This document shows positions 36,594 to 45,243 of a stretch of DNA of 64,000 bases, in pieces (position 1 is the first letter of the stretch; each line of letters begins with the position of its first letter). The DNA is from Pseudomonas sp. PSE14. GTDB taxonomy: Bacteria; Pseudomonadota; Gammaproteobacteria; Pseudomonadales; Pseudomonadaceae. The stretch covers positions 4,774,001-4,838,000 of the forward strand of contig NZ_CP115669.1 in NCBI RefSeq assembly GCF_029203285.1, given 5' to 3'. The translations under genes were made by a program, and so were the position numbers. The notes below the pieces were generated by a model. It was not told the DNA's origin. It ran no database searches and was given only the letters and a program-made list of their open reading frames with translations.

Positions 36594-36612
36594 GGGAGGG
36601 TCATCCCGTGCT

Positions 36613-37242
36613 TCAGCGCAGCTCGGTGAACGCCAGCTTGATCCCCAAGCCCACCAGCACTACCCCCATCATCCGGTCGAACCAATGGCCCATGCGGGCG
36701 AAACCGGCGCGCACGCGCTGCTGGCTGAACAGCAGCGCCACCAGGCAGAACCAGGCGGCCGTCGCGCAGGCCAGGTAGACGCCATAACCCGCCTGCACCA
36801 TCAGCGGCGTGTGCGGGTTGATCACCACAGTGAAGAGGGACAGGAAGAACAACGTCGCCTTCGGGTTCAGGCCATTGGTGACGAACCCGGCGACATAGGC
36901 CCCACGTGCCGTGCGTTCCACTGGCGCGACGATGCTTTCGGCAGCCGCCGGATCGGCGGGCCGCGCCCGCAGCGCCTTGATGCCGATGTACAGCAGATAG
37001 GCCGCCGCCAGCCACTTCAGCGCGTTGAACAGCACGATGGACTGCGACACGATCAGGCCGATCCCCAGCAGCGAGTAGGTGACGTGCAGGAAGATCGCAC
37101 TGCCCACGCCCAGCGCCGTCCAGGTGCCGGCGCGGCGCCCGTGGGTCACGCTCTCGCGCACCACCACGGCGAAGTCCGGACCGGGGCTGGCCACCGCCAG
37201 CAGATGGATGAATGCCACGGTGAGAAATTCCGTCCAGTACAT
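36613..37242 (-). CDS. LysE/RhtB family amino-acid exporter
   Basis: A 209-residue inner-membrane protein with five to six helices. The N-terminal motif LAVASPGPDFAVVVRESVTHG is diagnostic of LysE/RhtB translocators, and GFVTNGLNPKATLFFLSLF is the second signature. These export amino acids or homoserine lactones; the substrate cannot be told from sequence. It is divergent from hprA with 82 bases between. It sits at the left end of the PA4626-like block. Confidence 0.9.
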   Translation of the reverse strand: MYWTEFLTVAFIHLLAVASPGPDFAVVVRESVTHGRRAGTWTALGVGSAIFLHVTYSLLGIGLIVSQSIVLFNALKWLAAAYLLYIGIKALRARPADPAAAESIVAPVERTARGAYVAGFVTNGLNPKATLFFLSLFTVVINPHTPLMVQAGYGVYLACATAAWFCLVALLFSQQRVRAGFARMGHWFDRMMGVVLVGLGIKLAFTELR

Positions 37243-37324
37243 CGCGCCTCCGCAGAGCGTTCGGAAAACAGTTAGGCTGATTACCTTACGTCACACCGAA
37301 TCACCGCAAAAGGTACAGCCACCC

Positions 37325-38290
37325 ATGAACAGCGCTCGCGCCGTCTTCCTCGACCACGCCTCCCTCGACCTCGGTGACCTCGACCTCGCGCCGCTGCGCG
37401 CGCCGTTCGGCGAGCTGGTCCTGCACGGGCGCAGCGATGCGGAGCAGGTGGCCGAGCGGCTCGAAGGCGCCCAGGTGGCGATCAGCAACAAGGTGCGCAT
37501 CGACGCCGTCGTGCTGGAGCGCTGCCCGGAGCTGAAACTGATCCTGGTCGCCGCCACCGGCACCAACAACATCGACCTCGCCGCCGCCCGCCGTCACGGC
37601 GTGACGGTCAGTAACTGCCAGGGCTACGGCACCCCGTCGGTGGCCCAGCACACCCTGATGCTGCTGCTCGCCCTGGCCACCCGGTTGCCCGACTACCAGG
37701 CGGCGGTACGCGCCGGGCGCTGGCAGCAGGCCCCGCAGTTCTGCCTGCTGGATTTCCCCATCGTCGAACTGGAAGGCAAGACCCTCGGCCTGCTCGGCCA
37801 CGGTGAACTGGGCGGCGCGGTAGCGAAGCTGGCGGACGCCTTTGGCATGCGCGTGCTGCTCGGCGCCCTGCCCGGCCGCCCGCCTCGCACTGACCGCCTG
37901 CCCCTGGACGAACTGCTGCCGCAGGTCGACGCCCTCACCCTGCACTGCCCGCTGACCGACGCCACGCGCAACCTGATCGGCCAGCGCGAACTGGACCTGA
38001 TGAAACCCCACGCCTTCCTGATCAACACCGCCCGTGGGGGTCTCGTCGACGAGCAGGCGCTGGCCGATACCCTGCGCCGTGGCCACCTGGGCGGCGCGGC
38101 GTTCGACGTGCTCAGCGTGGAGCCGCCCAAGGACGGCAACCCGCTGCTGGCCGGCGACCTCCCGCGCTTCATCCTCACCCCGCACAGCGCCTGGGGGAGC
38201 CGCGAGGCCAGGCAACGCATCGTCGGCCAATTGAGCGAGAACGCCGCCAGCTTCTTCGCTGGCGAGCCGCGCCGGGTGGTGGCGCCATGA
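37325..38290 (+). CDS. hprA: D-2-hydroxyacid dehydrogenase (hydroxypyruvate/glyoxylate reductase)
   Basis: A 321-residue enzyme reducing hydroxypyruvate or glyoxylate with NAD(P)H. The nucleotide site GLLGHGELGGAVAKLADAFG is near 147. Catalytic Arg is in INTARGGLVDE (about 236), Glu in VLSVEPPKDGNP (about 265) and His in LTPHSAWGS (about 283). The ATG at 37325 is the family start. Its stop overlaps the next start by ATGA, so the DUF1835 gene is translationally coupled. The symbol rests on synteny with PA4626 (hprA), upstream of the rsmC- and lysP-like genes. Confidence 0.88.
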   Translation: MNSARAVFLDHASLDLGDLDLAPLRAPFGELVLHGRSDAEQVAERLEGAQVAISNKVRIDAVVLERCPELKLILVAATGTNNIDLAAARRHGVTVSNCQGYGTPSVAQHTLMLLLALATRLPDYQAAVRAGRWQQAPQFCLLDFPIVELEGKTLGLLGHGELGGAVAKLADAFGMRVLLGALPGRPPRTDRLPLDELLPQVDALTLHCPLTDATRNLIGQRELDLMKPHAFLINTARGGLVDEQALADTLRRGHLGGAAFDVLSVEPPKDGNPLLAGDLPRFILTPHSAWGSREARQRIVGQLSENAASFFAGEPRRVVAP

Positions 38291-39051
38291 GCCTGCACCT
38301 GGTCTGCGGCGACGGCGCCGCCCACGCACTGCGCCGGGCAGTGGAAGCCGGCGTACTGGTCGAGAAGAGAATCCGCGTGATGCCGGATGATCTGGCCGTC
38401 GGCCCGCTGAGCGACGTCGACTCGCCCCCCTGCCAGCAACGCGCCACGTTCTGGCGTGAGCTAGGCGGCGACGCCCTGCGCGAACGGGAAATCGCCGTCG
38501 AACTGGCCACCGACGCGAACTGGCTGCGCAGCCCAGACGCCGCCATCGTCACCCTCTGGCACGGCGACAGCGCCAGCGAGCAACTGCTGCTGCGCCGCGT
38601 CTGCGCCCTGCTGCCGGCGCACGTCACCCTGCGTAGCGTCGGCGCCGGCAGCGGCCAGTGCCGCTGCGAGAACCGCCACGCCATCGCCATGCTCAAGCCC
38701 GAGGAACTGGCCAATGCCCTGGCCGCCAGCCACGAAGTGGATGCCACCGAACGCCAGTGCCTGGGCGAAGACTGGCAACGCGTGCTGGCCGCCAACGCCG
38801 AACTGCGCCTGTGGCTGGACGGCCAATTGAGCAGCGCCGGCTTTGATCACATCGACCGCATCCTGCTGGACAGCGCCAGCGACTCCTGGCGTCCGGTGCA
38901 GTCGGTGATCGGGCCGACCATGGCCTACGTCGAGGGTCTGTTCGTCAGCGACCTGCTAGCCGCCTGGCGCCTGCGCGAACTGGTCGCAGCGGGCCGCCTT
39001 GCGCTGCGCGGCGAGGACTTCTGGACGAACGCCGAAGTGCGGCTCGCCTAG
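38287..39051 (+). CDS. DUF1835 domain protein
   Basis: A 254-residue protein. The opening [20 protein letters not shown] and the segment [11 protein letters not shown] match DUF1835, and the C-terminal part (about 150-250) fits the accompanying DUF3658. The family has no established function. It overlaps hprA by four bases and is 52 bases before rsmC. As I recall the PAO1 order, hprA is directly followed by the rsmC-like gene, so this appears to be an insertion or a loss in PAO1. Confidence 0.78.
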   Translation: MSLHLVCGDGAAHALRRAVEAGVLVEKRIRVMPDDLAVGPLSDVDSPPCQQRATFWRELGGDALREREIAVELATDANWLRSPDAAIVTLWHGDSASEQLLLRRVCALLPAHVTLRSVGAGSGQCRCENRHAIAMLKPEELANALAASHEVDATERQCLGEDWQRVLAANAELRLWLDGQLSSAGFDHIDRILLDSASDSWRPVQSVIGPTMAYVEGLFVSDLLAAWRLRELVAAGRLALRGEDFWTNAEVRLA

Positions 39052-39103
39052 GCTCGGTCGACGCAGCCCTGCTAAACTCGCGCCCTTTTTTCGAGGAGGC
39101 CGC

Positions 39104-40108
39104 ATGTCCAACGCCCCCACCAGTGAAGTGCTGCTGCGCCAGATCGAGCGCTTCCAGGGCCGCGTCCTGCTCGCCGGCCTGCCCGCCGACGCCCTGCTCG
39201 GCGACCTGCCGCAGGCCCGGGGCTGGAGCTGGCACGCCGGCGAAAGCCAGCAGCTCGAAGCCCGCTATCCGGGCCGCTGCCACTTCGGCGCAATTCCACC
39301 CGAAGGCGCGTTCGACGCCGCCGTGCTGTTCCTGCCCAAGTCCCGCGAACTCACCGATTACCTGCTCGCCGCCCTCGCCAACCGTGTGCCGGCGGGCGAG
39401 CTGTACCTGGTCGGCGAGAAACGCGCCGGCGTCGAGCGCGCCAGCAAGCAGCTCGCCGTCTTCGGCCACGCCAGCAAGCTCGACAGCGCCCGCCACTGCC
39501 AGCTGTGGCACGCGCACGTCGACGGCGCGCCCGCAGCGCCCGATCTGCACGCCCTGGCGCAACGCTACGAACTGCCGCTGGCCGACGGCCCGCTGCACGT
39601 AGTCACCCTGCCCGGCGTGTTCAGCCACGGCCGCCTGGATCGCGGCAGCGCCCTGCTGCTGAAACAGCTGGACGGCCTGCCGAGCGGCCAGGTGCTGGAC
39701 TTCGGCTGCGGCGCGGGCGTCATCGGCGCCACCCTCAAGCGCCGTTATCCACAAAGCCAGCTGACCCTGCTGGATGTCGACGCCTTCGCCGTCGAAAGCA
39801 GCCGACTGACCCTGGCCGCCAACGGCCTCAGCGCCGAGGTGATCGCCGGCGACGGCATCGACGCTGCCCCCACCGGGCTCGCCGCGATCGTCAGCAATCC
39901 GCCCTTCCACCAGGGCGTGCACACCAGCTACGCCGCCACCGAACACCTGCTGCGCCAGTCGGCCCGCCACCTGGCGAGCGGCGGCGAGCTGCGCCTGGTG
40001 GCCAACAGCTTCCTGAAATACCCGCCGCTGATCGAGCAGCACCTCGGCCCCTGCCAGACCCTGGCCGAGGCCGACGGCTTCCGAATCTACAGCGCCCGGC
40101 GGCGCTGA
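39104..40108 (+). CDS. rsmC: 16S rRNA (guanine1207-N2)-methyltransferase
   Basis: A 334-residue enzyme with two tandem methyltransferase-like halves. The N-terminal half is degenerate. The C-terminal half has the SAM site [15 protein letters not shown] near 202 and the catalytic NPPFHQG near 267, typical of N2-guanine methyltransferases. It methylates G1207 of 16S rRNA in the 30S subunit. GAGGAGG before the ATG at 39104 fixes the start. It corresponds to PA4627. Confidence 0.92.
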   Translation: MSNAPTSEVLLRQIERFQGRVLLAGLPADALLGDLPQARGWSWHAGESQQLEARYPGRCHFGAIPPEGAFDAAVLFLPKSRELTDYLLAALANRVPAGELYLVGEKRAGVERASKQLAVFGHASKLDSARHCQLWHAHVDGAPAAPDLHALAQRYELPLADGPLHVVTLPGVFSHGRLDRGSALLLKQLDGLPSGQVLDFGCGAGVIGATLKRRYPQSQLTLLDVDAFAVESSRLTLAANGLSAEVIAGDGIDAAPTGLAAIVSNPPFHQGVHTSYAATEHLLRQSARHLASGGELRLVANSFLKYPPLIEQHLGPCQTLAEADGFRIYSARRR

Positions 40109-40183
40109 TCGAAGGCTCGCACTACACTGCACCGAGCCATGGACCGGCGCGCCGCCGCACGCCCAGACTTATCGAGGACACCT

Positions 40184-41683
40184 GTGAATCGAAGAATCAA
40201 AGACGATGTCGAGCTGACATTCGCCATGGGGCCGAAAGAGAAGCCGCATCACCTCAAGCGCTCTCTCAAGCCCCGCCACCTGAACATGATCGCCATCGGC
40301 GGCTCCATCGGCACCGGCCTGTTCGTCGCCTCCGGCAGCACCATCGCCACCGCCGGCCCCGGCGGTGCGCTGATGGCCTACGCACTGATCGGCCTGATGG
40401 TGTTCTTCCTGATGACCAGCCTGGGCGAGTTGGCGGCGTACATCCCCGACTCCGGTTCGTTCTGCACCTATGGCAGCCGCTTCATCGACGATGGCTTCGG
40501 TTTCGCCATGGGTTGGAACTACTGGTACAACTGGGCGGTGACCATCGCCGCGGAACTGGTGGCCGCGCAGCTGGTGATGAAGTTCTGGTTCCCCGACGTG
40601 CCTGGCATGTACTGGAGCGTGGTGTTCCTGGGCATCATGTTCATGCTCAACTTCTTCTCGGTGAAGGGTTTCGGCGAGAGCGAGTTCTGGTTCGCGCTGA
40701 TCAAGGTGGTCGCCGTCGTGGTGTTCATCGGCATCGGGCTGGCCAGCATCATCGGCATCATGCACGGCATCGACAGCCCCGGCTTCAGCAACTTCACCGC
40801 CGGTGACGCGCCCTTCGTCGGCGGCCTGCAGGCGATGATCGGGGTGGCGATGATCGCCGGCTTCTCCTTCCAGGGCACCGAGCTGATCGGCGTCGCCGCG
40901 GGCGAATCGGAAAACCCGCAGAAGTCCATTCCCATCGCCATCCGCCAGGTGTTCTGGCGAATCCTGATGTTCTACATCCTGTCGATCTTCGTCATCGGCA
41001 TGCTGATCCCCTACACCGATCCGAACCTGCTCAAGACCGACAGCACCGACATCAGCACCTCGCCCTTCACCCTGCTGTTCGAGCGCGCGGGCCTGGCCGC
41101 CGCGGCGGGCGTGATGAACGCGGTGATCCTCTCGGCGATCCTCTCGGCCGGCAACTCCGGCATGTACGCCTCGACCCGGATGCTCTACACCATGGCCACC
41201 CAGGGCAAGGCGCCGCGCCTGTTCACCCAGGTGTCGGAAAGCGGCGTGCCGCGCTATGCGCTGCTGGCCACCACCTTCATCGGCGCGCTGTGCTTCCTCA
41301 CCAGCTTCATCGGCGACAAGACCGTCTACACCTGGCTGCTCAACGCTTCGGGTATGTGCGGCTTCATCGTCTGGCTGGGCATCGCCGTGTCGCACTACCG
41401 CTTCCGCAAGGCCTTCGTCCTGCAGGGCGGCGACCTGAACAGCCTGCCCTACCGCGCCAAATGGTTCCCCTTCGGTCCGCTGTTCGCCTTCACCCTCTGC
41501 CTGATCATCACCCTGGGGCAGAACTACCAGGCGTTCGTCGGCGAGGAAGTGGACTGGGCGGGACTGGTCGCCACCTACATCACCATCCCGCTGTTCCTCG
41601 CGATCTGGCTGGGTTACCGCTTCAAGAACGGCACCCGCTTCATCCGCTACGAGGACATGGACATTCGCTCCAGCCGCGAATGA
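40184..41683 (+). CDS. lysP: Amino-acid permease, LysP-like
   Basis: A 499-residue APC-superfamily transporter with 12 helices. LKPRHLNMIAIGGSIGTGLF near 28 is the amino-acid permease signature, and IAGFSFQGTELIGVAAGESE near 222 is the second. Close likeness to lysine-specific permeases and the rsmC neighbourhood (PA4628) support lysine:H+ symport. Translation probably starts at the GTG 40184, with GAGGA six bases upstream; ATGs at 40139 and 40226 lack ribosome sites. Confidence 0.87.
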   Translation: MNRRIKDDVELTFAMGPKEKPHHLKRSLKPRHLNMIAIGGSIGTGLFVASGSTIATAGPGGALMAYALIGLMVFFLMTSLGELAAYIPDSGSFCTYGSRFIDDGFGFAMGWNYWYNWAVTIAAELVAAQLVMKFWFPDVPGMYWSVVFLGIMFMLNFFSVKGFGESEFWFALIKVVAVVVFIGIGLASIIGIMHGIDSPGFSNFTAGDAPFVGGLQAMIGVAMIAGFSFQGTELIGVAAGESENPQKSIPIAIRQVFWRILMFYILSIFVIGMLIPYTDPNLLKTDSTDISTSPFTLLFERAGLAAAAGVMNAVILSAILSAGNSGMYASTRMLYTMATQGKAPRLFTQVSESGVPRYALLATTFIGALCFLTSFIGDKTVYTWLLNASGMCGFIVWLGIAVSHYRFRKAFVLQGGDLNSLPYRAKWFPFGPLFAFTLCLIITLGQNYQAFVGEEVDWAGLVATYITIPLFLAIWLGYRFKNGTRFIRYEDMDIRSSRE

Positions 41684-41698
41684 TCCGACCTGCAGGCT

Positions 41699-41721
41699 TG
41701 CCCAAGTCCTACGACTTGGGC
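41699..41721 (+). terminator. Possible terminator hairpin after lysP
   Basis: GCCCAAGTC-CTAC-GACTTGGGC is a perfect stem 15 bases past the lysP stop and just before the riboswitch. There is no T-tract. Confidence 0.5.
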
Positions 41722-41735
41722 AGAATGCGCCCCGT

Positions 41736-41927
41736 CCTAGGGGAGTAGTCTCCCGCGAGCGCCCAGCTCGCCCGGTACGCGTCAACACACTTGGTCCGCA
41801 GACCATGGCGCGTGCGACCCGCCTGCAACGCTCAGGCCCGGGTTTGACAAGACCTATGACACGAGCAACCTGACCCGGGGCGGGCAGGTGGCGCGTGTCA
41901 TGGTGCTTAGTCGACCCGCCCCTTAGG
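41736..41927 (+). promoter_or_regulatory. yybP-ykoY manganese riboswitch
   Basis: The leader has the family hallmarks: GGGGAGTAG at the 5' side (41740-41748), CGTCAACACACTTGG, and CCCGGGTTTGACAAGACCTATG. The closing helix P1 pairs CCTAGGGG (41736-41743) with CCCCTTAGG (41919-41927). An internal stem pairs ATGACAC (41856-41862) with GTGTCAT (41895-41901). The 3' strand of P1 runs into the ribosome site AGGAAG of the exporter gene, pointing to translational control by Mn2+. The assignment rests on pattern recall, not a covariance search. Confidence 0.87.
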
Positions 41928-41934
41928 AAGCCTG

Positions 41935-42516
41935 ATGGAATCCCTCTTCGTCCCAACCCTGATCGTTGCCCTGGCCGAAATCGGCGACAAGACGCAACTG
42001 CTCGCGCTCGTTCTCGCCGCCCGTTTCCGCAAGCCCTGGCCGATCATCGCCGGGATCATCGCCGCCACCCTGGCCAACCACTTCGCCGCCGGCGCCGTCG
42101 GCAGCTGGGTCGCCAGCTTCTTCTCCGCCACTGCACTGAGCTGGGTGCTGGCCGCCTGTTTCCTGGCCGTCGCCGCCTGGACGCTGATCCCCGACAAGCT
42201 GGATGACGACGAAGAAGGCGCGCTGAAGAAGTTCGGCCCGTTCCTCACCACCCTGATCGCCTTCTTCCTCGCCGAGATGGGCGACAAGACCCAGGTCGCC
42301 ACCGTGATGCTGGCCGCGCAGTACCCGCATTTCCTGCTGGTGGTGCTGGGCACCACGCTGGGCATGCTGATCGCCAACGTGCCGGTGGTGCTGGCGGGCA
42401 ACTTCGCTGCCGACCGCCTGCCGCTGAACCTGATCCGTCGCCTGGCCGCCGCCGCCTTCGCCATCCTCGGCCTGGCCGCCGCCTGGCACGCGCTGCAACT
42501 GGGTGGCGTGGTCTGA
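41935..42516 (+). CDS. TMEM165/GDT1 family Mn2+ exporter
   Basis: A 193-residue inner-membrane protein with six helices in two repeats. Each repeat carries the family motif: ALAEIGDKTQLLAL near 13 and FLAEMGDKTQVATV near 112. Bacterial members (MneA) export Mn2+, and the upstream yybP-ykoY riboswitch independently indicates manganese. AGGAAG six bases upstream, partly within P1, fixes the start. It corresponds to PA4629. Confidence 0.93.
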   Translation: MESLFVPTLIVALAEIGDKTQLLALVLAARFRKPWPIIAGIIAATLANHFAAGAVGSWVASFFSATALSWVLAACFLAVAAWTLIPDKLDDDEEGALKKFGPFLTTLIAFFLAEMGDKTQVATVMLAAQYPHFLLVVLGTTLGMLIANVPVVLAGNFAADRLPLNLIRRLAAAAFAILGLAAAWHALQLGGVV

Positions 42517-42623
42517 CCTGAAGCCCGGTGGGACCCTGGCGCGCCGGCCAATGCCTGTGCTTCACAAACGATACACAGTGGCGTGCCATTGCCCCCCGTA
42601 TTTCAGCAAGCACAGGAAGCGCC

Positions 42624-43067
42624 ATGTCTGAGAAGGATCTCAAGAGGCTCGCCCGCCAGCACATCGACCTTGTCTGGAACAAAGGTCATCTGGCGCTGGC
42701 CGAGCAGTTGCACAGCCCGGACTTCCTCTACAAGAGCGCCTTCACCGCGCAGCCGCTGAACAATGCCGGCTACCGCCGGCTGGTGGAGGGCATCCGCTCG
42801 GCCATGCCGGACCTGGAAGTGGTGGTGGAAGAATGCATCCGCGAAGGCAACAAGGTGTTCACCTGGAGCACCCTGCTGGGCAGCATCTCCCGCCCCGCCT
42901 TCGGCTACCCGGCCAGCGAGAAGATCCTCAGCCTGTCGGCCATGGGCTTCTGGGTGTTCAGCAGCACCGGGGAAATCCTCGAACTGTGCACCATGTTCGA
43001 CATGGAGAGCTTCCGCGCGCAGATGGGGCTGCAGAACCGGCCCTTCGCCGAGAAGGCCCTGCCCTGA
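42624..43067 (+). CDS. Ester cyclase (SnoaL-like fold)
   Basis: A 147-residue protein with the SnoaL/polyketide-cyclase pattern: HIDLVWNKGHLALAEQLHSP near 12, then MPDLEVVVEECIREGNKVFT near 57. The alpha+beta barrel fold serves cyclases, isomerases and dehydratases, so the reaction is unknown. The ATG at 42624 is chosen because the domain begins there. It corresponds to PA4630. A strong terminator follows. Confidence 0.78.
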   Translation: MSEKDLKRLARQHIDLVWNKGHLALAEQLHSPDFLYKSAFTAQPLNNAGYRRLVEGIRSAMPDLEVVVEECIREGNKVFTWSTLLGSISRPAFGYPASEKILSLSAMGFWVFSSTGEILELCTMFDMESFRAQMGLQNRPFAEKALP

Positions 43068-43068
43068 C

Positions 43069-43101
43069 ATGAAAAAGCCCGGCAATGCCGGGCTTTTTCA
43101 T
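43069..43101. terminator. Bidirectional terminator after ester cyclase
   Basis: ATGAAAAAGCCCGGC-AAT-GCCGGGCTTTTTCAT, a perfect palindrome with T-tracts on both strands. Confidence 0.93.
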
Positions 43102-43112
43102 TTGTGCTCTTC

Positions 43113-43179
43113 GTAGGAGCGAGCTTGCTCGCGAACAAACTCCGCAGCGATGCGAGTTCGCGAGCAAGCTCGCTCCTAC
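43113..43179. repeat. REP pair, type 1
   Basis: GTAGGAGCGAGCTTGCTCGC and its inverse, about 25 bases apart, directly before the 3' end of the epimerase gene. Confidence 0.9.
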
Positions 43180-43190
43180 ACATACAGGCG

Positions 43191-44174
43191 TCACAGATAG
43201 TCGTTGGCGTGGAACCAGGCAATCGCCCGTTCCAGCGTCTCTTCCAGCGGCACCTGGGCCTCGAAGCGCAGCTCTTCGCGCGCCTTGCGTCCGTCGAGGA
43301 ACTGCCCGCCGGCCATCACCTCGATCGCCGTGTCGTCCAGCAGCGGCATCTTGCCGGTCAGCCGGTAACGCCAGCGTCCCAGGGTCGCCAGGGCTCGGGC
43401 ACGGTGCAGCGGCATCGGCGTGGGTGCCGGCTTGCCCAGCAGGCGGGCGATGGTGGCGGTCAGCTCGCCCATCTCGATGTTGTGCCCGGTGAGCAGGTAA
43501 CGCTCGCCGACCCGGCCGCGCTCCAGCGCCAGCAGCAGGCCGCGTCCGGCCTCGGAGGCGTCGATCACGTTGCGCCGGCCCGGCACGTAGTGAAGCATCT
43601 CGTCATGCCCGATGGCGGTGATCAGGCGTCCGGTGGTGGGGCCGATGTCGAGCTCGCCCAGCACCATGCCGGGAATCCCGATCACCACCGGCAACCCGCC
43701 GCGCGCCTGCTCGCGGGCCTGCTCGTCGAGCGCCCACTTGCACATGACGTAGGCGCTCTTGCCGGTGGGCAGGCCCTCGTAGAACAGCCCCTCGTGCCCC
43801 GGCAGCCCCTGCGGGTGCAAGGGCATGGCGAAGGCGGAGCCGACGTAGAGAATGCGCGGCACCTTGGCCTGCAGGCAGGCGGCATAGAAATGGTTGGTCA
43901 GGTCCAAGGCACTGGCCACTTCCTCCTGCCAGCGCCGTGGGCGCACCGGGTAGTAACCGGCGCTGAAGATCACCCCATCCAGGCCGCTCAGTGCGCGCGC
44001 CATGCCCTGGTGATCGAAGAGCTCGGCCACCCGGCACTCCGGCTCGAGATAGGCCAGGCGTTGAATCTGCGAAGACGGCCGGTGGATCAGCACCAGTTGG
44101 TGTCCCGCTGCCTTGATGGCACGGGCGGCGTGATGGCCCAGGAGCCCAGTGGCTCCGAGTACAGCAATTTTCAC
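43191..44174 (-). CDS. NAD(P)-dependent epimerase/dehydratase family protein
   Basis: A 327-residue extended short-chain dehydrogenase. The nucleotide motif VLGATGLLGHHAARA is near 5, and the catalytic Tyr and Lys are in KSAYVMCKW near 140, with VGSAFAMPLHP supplying Ser. Relatives act on sugar nucleotides, dihydroflavonols or sterols; the substrate is undetermined. The GTG start at 44174 with GGGAG six bases upstream is better than the upstream ATG. It corresponds to PA4631. Confidence 0.85.
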   Translation of the reverse strand: MKIAVLGATGLLGHHAARAIKAAGHQLVLIHRPSSQIQRLAYLEPECRVAELFDHQGMARALSGLDGVIFSAGYYPVRPRRWQEEVASALDLTNHFYAACLQAKVPRILYVGSAFAMPLHPQGLPGHEGLFYEGLPTGKSAYVMCKWALDEQAREQARGGLPVVIGIPGMVLGELDIGPTTGRLITAIGHDEMLHYVPGRRNVIDASEAGRGLLLALERGRVGERYLLTGHNIEMGELTATIARLLGKPAPTPMPLHRARALATLGRWRYRLTGKMPLLDDTAIEVMAGGQFLDGRKAREELRFEAQVPLEETLERAIAWFHANDYL

Positions 44175-44232
44175 GGGCGCTCCCTGTTCACGTTGCACAG
44201 CGGCGCGATCACGCGCCGCTCCTGGCAGGCCA

Positions 44233-45054
44233 TCAGCGAGCCTTGGCTTGCTCGTACAGCGGCATCACCTTCGGAATGGCGGCTTTCAGGTTGGCCATCC
44301 GGGTGCTGTCAGCCGGGTGGGTGCTGAGGATTTCCGGCGGCGCTTCGCCACCACCTGCCTGCCCCATCTTCTGCCACAACGTCATCGCGGCGTTGGGGTT
44401 ATAGCCGGCGCGGGCGGCCAATTCCAGGCCGATCAGGTCGGCCTCGTTCTCGTTCTGCCGGCTGTTGGGCAGGGTCATGCTGTATTCGACCACCTGGTGG
44501 GCCAGGTCGACACTGCCCTGGCCCAGCCCCAGCAAGGCGCCGCCGATACCCAGGCCCATCTGCTCGGCGTAGGCCCGGGACATGGCTTCACGGCCGTGCT
44601 CACGCAGGGCGTGGGCGATTTCGTGGCCCATCACCGCGGCGAGTTCGTCGTCGGTCAGTTGCAGCTTATCGATCAGCCCGGTGTAGACGATGATCTTGCC
44701 GCCGGGGCCGCAGTTGGCGTTGAGCTCGTCGCTCTTGATTACGTTGACTTCCCACTTCCAGGACGGGGCGTCCGGACGGAAGGCGCCGGTCTGCGGAATC
44801 AACCGGCTGGCGATGGCCTTCACGCGCTTGGCATCGCTGCTGCTGGCGTCCAGCTTGCCAGCTTTGGACGCCTCGCCGAGGGTCTGCTGGTAGGACTGGG
44901 CGTACATCTGATCGACCTGCGAGCTGGACAGCATGCTGAACATGGTCTGCTGGCGGTTGACGCCGACGACGCCCCCGCTGGTGGTGTTCACCTGCTGGCA
45001 AGCGGTCAGCAGCAGGGCTGCGGCCAGGCCGGCGACACGGAAAAGACGGGGCAT
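44233..45054 (-). CDS. M48 family metallopeptidase lipoprotein
   Basis: A 273-residue exported protease. The signal peptide ends in the lipobox LLLTAC (Cys about 19). The zinc motif MGHEIAHALREHG (HEXXH) is near 138, and the third ligand Glu is in ENEADLIGLELAARAG near 193. It resembles LoiP/YcaL periplasmic proteases of outer-membrane quality control. AGGAG before the ATG at 45054 fixes the start. It corresponds to PA4632. Confidence 0.92.
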   Translation of the reverse strand: MPRLFRVAGLAAALLLTACQQVNTTSGGVVGVNRQQTMFSMLSSSQVDQMYAQSYQQTLGEASKAGKLDASSSDAKRVKAIASRLIPQTGAFRPDAPSWKWEVNVIKSDELNANCGPGGKIIVYTGLIDKLQLTDDELAAVMGHEIAHALREHGREAMSRAYAEQMGLGIGGALLGLGQGSVDLAHQVVEYSMTLPNSRQNENEADLIGLELAARAGYNPNAAMTLWQKMGQAGGGEAPPEILSTHPADSTRMANLKAAIPKVMPLYEQAKAR

Positions 45055-45243
45055 ATGCTCTCCTGAAACTGTGCAATCACCCAAAGACAGCGCGCATGGT
45101 AGGCCGCGTCCCGATGGCCGGCAACTACCCCGCAGCAGGCGGCATACAACGGCGTTACAACCCCTTACAAGCAGTGCCTAATGAAACCGACCGGTCATGC
45201 CGATAACCAGGCACACGCAGGCTCTGGGACATCGGGTACCCGT

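Noticed and set aside
40169-41956. 595-codon frame antisense to lysP
   Set aside because: Compositional shadow; lysP on the other strand has clear signatures and the riboswitch lies within the same stretch.
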